From contig URVK01000089.1 of the NCBI GenBank assembly GCA_900551305.1, positions 1-6,713 on the forward strand: DNA of 6,713 nt, given 5' to 3'. The notes under the pieces are model-generated. The model ran no database searches, was not told the DNA's origin, and worked only from the letters and a program-made list of their open reading frames with translations. The position numbers and the translations under genes were made by a program. This document shows positions 4,585 through 6,713 of the stretch, piece after piece. Positions within the stretch are counted from its first letter, which is position 1, and every line of letters begins with the position of its first letter. The DNA is from an uncultured Collinsella sp. (GTDB lineage Bacteria > Actinomycetota > Coriobacteriia > Coriobacteriales > Coriobacteriaceae).

Positions 4585-6126
4585 CTACTGTGAGGTGCTG
4601 AGCGAGCGCCTGACTGCATCACGCCAGCCCGCAAGGTTTTGCTCGCGGCGCTCGGCGGACATGTGGGGAAGGAAGGTCCTAACGATCTGGGCATTTTGCT
4701 CCAGCTCCTCCAGGTCTTCCCAATAGCCGACGGCAAGACCCGCCAAGTACGCGGCACCGATTGCCGTGGTCTCCACCGTCTCGCATTGCAGCACGGGGAT
4801 ATCCAGCAGGTCGGCCTGGAATTGCATGATGAACTCGTTGCGCGAGGCACCGCCATCGACAGACAGACGCTCAATCGAAAGCCCCACGTCCTGCTCCATG
4901 GCGCGCAGCACGTCGTAGCTCTGATATGCCATGGATTCGCAGGCGGCACGTACGATGGTCGCACGGCTCGAGGCGCCGGTCAGACCGCACACGATACCGC
5001 GGGCATGCGGGTCCCACCAGGGAGCACCCAAACCTGCAAAGGCGGGAACGAAGTAGCAGCCCTCGTTGTCGCTAATCGAAGCGGCGAGTTGTGCCGACTC
5101 GCTCACGCTCGAGATGATGCCCATGTTGTTGCGAAGCCAGTTCATCGTTGAACCGGCGGCAAAAATAGAGCCCTCGAGCGCATAGCTGACTTTGCCGTCC
5201 GCAGCGATACCGATGGTGGAGACCAGGCCATTCTTGGATTCGACGATCTCGTCACCGGTGTTCATGAGCATAAAGCAGCCCGTGCCATAGGTGTTTTTGG
5301 TCTGGCCGGGATAGAAGCAGCAGTGGCCGAACAGCGATGCCTGCTGGTCGCCCGCCACGCCCATGATGGGCGGCATGTTGGTCATGATGTCGCTCGCGAC
5401 GCGGCCGTAGTCGCCCGAGCTCCAGCGAACCTCGGGCATCATGGAACGTGGAACGTCAAAGAGCGCCAGCAGGTCGTCGTCCCAATCGAGCGTATGGATA
5501 TTAAAGAGTGCCGTGCGGCTGGCATTGGTGTAGTCGGTGGCAAAGACCTGGCCGCCGGTGAGGTTGTAGATGAGCCAGGTGTCGATGGTGCCAAACATGA
5601 GGTCGCCCTCCGCCGCGCTCTCGCGTGCGCCGTCGACGTTGTCGAGAATCCACTGCACCTTGGAGGCCGAGAAATACGGGTCAAGCGTAAGTCCCGTGCG
5701 GGAGCGCACCAGCTCCTCGCAACCCTGTTCAACCAACGCGTCGATCGCCGGCGCGGTACGACGGCACTGCCATACGATGGCGTTATAGATGGGCTGGCCG
5801 CTCACGCGGTCCCAGACCACCGTGGTCTCGCGCTGGTTGGAGATGCCGATGGCGGCGATGCGATCGGAATGGATGCCGCTCTTAAACTGAACCTCCATCA
5901 TCACGCCGATCTGGCTGGCAAGCACCTCCGTGGGATCCTGCTCCACCCAGCCGGGGCGCGGGAAGCTGGTTTTGACGCTACGACGCGCCTGGGCAACGAT
6001 GCAGCCGTATTCGTCGACAATGGCCGCGAGTACCGAGGTAGTGCCGCAGTCGAGCGCCATGATGTAGGAACCGCCAAAGTTAAACGAGGCATCTTCCATG
6101 CCCAGGCTGCCCAGATTCAACGACAT
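4585..6126 (-). CDS. glpK: Glycerol kinase (FGGY family)
   Basis: Cytoplasmic enzyme: glycerol + ATP gives sn-glycerol 3-phosphate + ADP. The 513-residue product matches GlpK along its length. Glycerol-contacting residues are present: Arg99-Glu100 in NQRETT, Trp119 in IVWQCRR, Tyr151 in DPYFSASK and catalytic Asp260 in AGDQQASLFG. The ATP-side motifs NTYGTGCFMLMNTG (278-291) and VDGGASRN (423-430) are also kept. The phosphate loop reads DCGTTSVL (26-33), where E. coli has DQGTTSSR, so the ADP-contacting Arg is Leu33. There is no His loop like the PTS-phosphorylated one of Firmicutes GlpK, nor a clear match to the E. coli EIIA-Glc site. The ATG at 6126 has AGAAGGG 8 bases upstream, partly within the stop codon of the preceding gene, 13 bases away. 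About 15 extra N-terminal residues precede the usual start. No glpF or glpD is adjacent. Confidence 0.96.
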   Translation of the reverse strand: MSLNLGSLGMEDASFNFGGSYIMALDCGTTSVLAAIVDEYGCIVAQARRSVKTSFPRPGWVEQDPTEVLASQIGVMMEVQFKSGIHSDRIAAIGISNQRETTVVWDRVSGQPIYNAIVWQCRRTAPAIDALVEQGCEELVRSRTGLTLDPYFSASKVQWILDNVDGARESAAEGDLMFGTIDTWLIYNLTGGQVFATDYTNASRTALFNIHTLDWDDDLLALFDVPRSMMPEVRWSSGDYGRVASDIMTNMPPIMGVAGDQQASLFGHCCFYPGQTKNTYGTGCFMLMNTGDEIVESKNGLVSTIGIAADGKVSYALEGSIFAAGSTMNWLRNNMGIISSVSESAQLAASISDNEGCYFVPAFAGLGAPWWDPHARGIVCGLTGASSRATIVRAACESMAYQSYDVLRAMEQDVGLSIERLSVDGGASRNEFIMQFQADLLDIPVLQCETVETTAIGAAYLAGLAVGYWEDLEELEQNAQIVRTFLPHMSAERREQNLAGWRDAVRRSLSTSQ

Positions 6127-6139
6127 CGCTTACACCCTT

Positions 6140-6713
6140 CTATTGCATCGGGTCGGACAGGACCCGCTCGATCTCTGATGCGGGAAGTGCGCCTTGGCGC
6201 AGGATCTGGAGCCCGCCGTGCTGGAACGACACGATGGTCGAGGCGTCGCGACACGGGGTCTCACCGGCGTCGACGGCAACATCGACCCCCTCCAGGATGC
6301 GACCCTCGACGGCGGCAAAGCTTGCCGGCGAAGGCGCGCCGTGCGTGTTGGCGCTCGTGCAGGCAAGGGGACTGCCGCAGGCGCGGATGAGCGCTTGGAC
6401 CACGGGAGAGGCCGAAGCGCGCAGGGCCACGGTGTCGTCGGCAGCGCGCATAAAGGTCGGCACGCAGGGGGCTGCCTTGACCACGATAGTCAGGGCTCCC
6501 GGCCAGCATCGTCGCGCGAGTACGCGGGCATCTTCCGGGATATCCACGCCATAGCGGTCGAGTGCTTCGACGCCATCGACCAGCCAAGCGACGGTTTGCG
6601 TGAGCTCACGTTGCTTGAGAGTGAAGATACGGCGATAGCCGGTGCCGAGCGCAGGAACTGCGGCGCCATTGACGGCAGGCTGGGGCGGCCCCGGCCCCCG
6701 TTGCAACATGCGC
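6140..6713 (-). CDS. YrdC/TsaC/Sua5-family threonylcarbamoyl-AMP synthase (5' end beyond window)
   Basis: YrdC-domain proteins make threonylcarbamoyl-AMP from threonine, bicarbonate and ATP for the t6A modification of ANN-decoding tRNAs. Visible landmarks, in order: RIFTLKQRE (about 6631-6605), like the IF-LK-R segment that helps bind substrate; RCWPGALTIVV (about 6511-6479), the WPGPLT motif; PLACTSANTHG (about 6370-6338), the nucleotide-binding STSAN motif; and ASTIV...QILRQGAL (about 6241-6188), the PSTVVD-ILR-GA ending. The protein stops right after this, so it lacks the extra C-terminal Sua5 domain. An ATG occurs at 6709, but the canonical N-terminal PT(D/E)TVYGLG motif is not seen in any of the three minus-strand frames here, so I take the true start to lie beyond the window. 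The first visible residues are unusually Pro/Gly-rich. It is followed at 13 bases by glpK. Confidence 0.86.
   Translation of the reverse strand, partial: RMLQRGPGPPQPAVNGAAVPALGTGYRRIFTLKQRELTQTVAWLVDGVEALDRYGVDIPEDARVLARRCWPGALTIVVKAAPCVPTFMRAADDTVALRASASPVVQALIRACGSPLACTSANTHGAPSPASFAAVEGRILEGVDVAVDAGETPCRDASTIVSFQHGGLQILRQGALPASEIERVLSDPMQ

Noticed and set aside
4569..4585. 7-base direct repeat GCAGCCC at the end of glpK
   Set aside because: Two copies 3 bases apart is within chance for GC-rich DNA and there is no sign of an insertion or attachment site.
5323..6390. Plus-strand open frame of 355 codons opposite glpK and the YrdC gene
   Set aside because: It spans two well-supported minus-strand genes and their junction, and its product resembles no known family.
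1..6713. Search for CRISPR, insertion sequences, tRNA/rRNA genes, toxin-antitoxin or defence genes
   Set aside because: No repeated spacer array, transposase, RNA gene or accessory gene is visible; almost all of the window is occupied by recognisable housekeeping genes.

Overview
This 6.7-kb window is a compact, GC-rich stretch (roughly 58-60% by eye) in which every recognisable gene lies on the minus strand, so transcription runs from high to low coordinates. Protein features suggest a high-GC Gram-positive bacterium, most likely an actinobacterium of the Coriobacteriia (Collinsella/Olsenella-like). This is an inference from gene order, GC content and the look of the ATP synthase subunits, not a database result.

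In transcription order the window holds: the C-terminal part of a YrdC/TsaC/Sua5-family tRNA-modification protein (cut by the right edge); glpK, glycerol kinase, starting 13 bases after the previous stop; a 123-base gap rich in small inverted repeats; upp, uracil phosphoribosyltransferase; and a 281-base noncoding gap with GC-rich inverted repeats and a good sigma70-type promoter. The F1Fo ATP synthase operon follows: a small AtpI-like membrane protein, atpB (a), atpE (c), atpF (b), atpH (delta) and the first 337 codons of atpA (alpha, cut by the left edge).

The atp genes are tightly packed: 3 bases between atpI and atpB, 15 between atpE and atpF, an 11-base overlap of atpF and atpH, and a TAATG overlap of atpH and atpA. 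The exception is a 124-base gap before atpE that holds two inverted repeats and ends in a strong Shine-Dalgarno sequence. The atp products assemble the proton-driven ATP synthase: a and c form the ion path in the membrane, b and delta form the stator, and alpha with beta forms the catalytic head. upp recycles uracil to UMP, glpK brings glycerol into metabolism, and the YrdC protein serves tRNA t6A formation.

This is a core housekeeping region. I found no CRISPR array, insertion sequence, phage gene, tRNA, rRNA or defence cassette, and no evidence of an undescribed multi-gene system. The items worth a second look are protein-level peculiarities (signal-peptide-like leader on subunit b, short delta subunit, a replaced arginine in the glycerol kinase phosphate loop), the glpK position inside an otherwise conserved sua5-upp-atp neighbourhood, and the inverted repeats in the three noncoding gaps. 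No gene-free stretch exceeds 300 bases.
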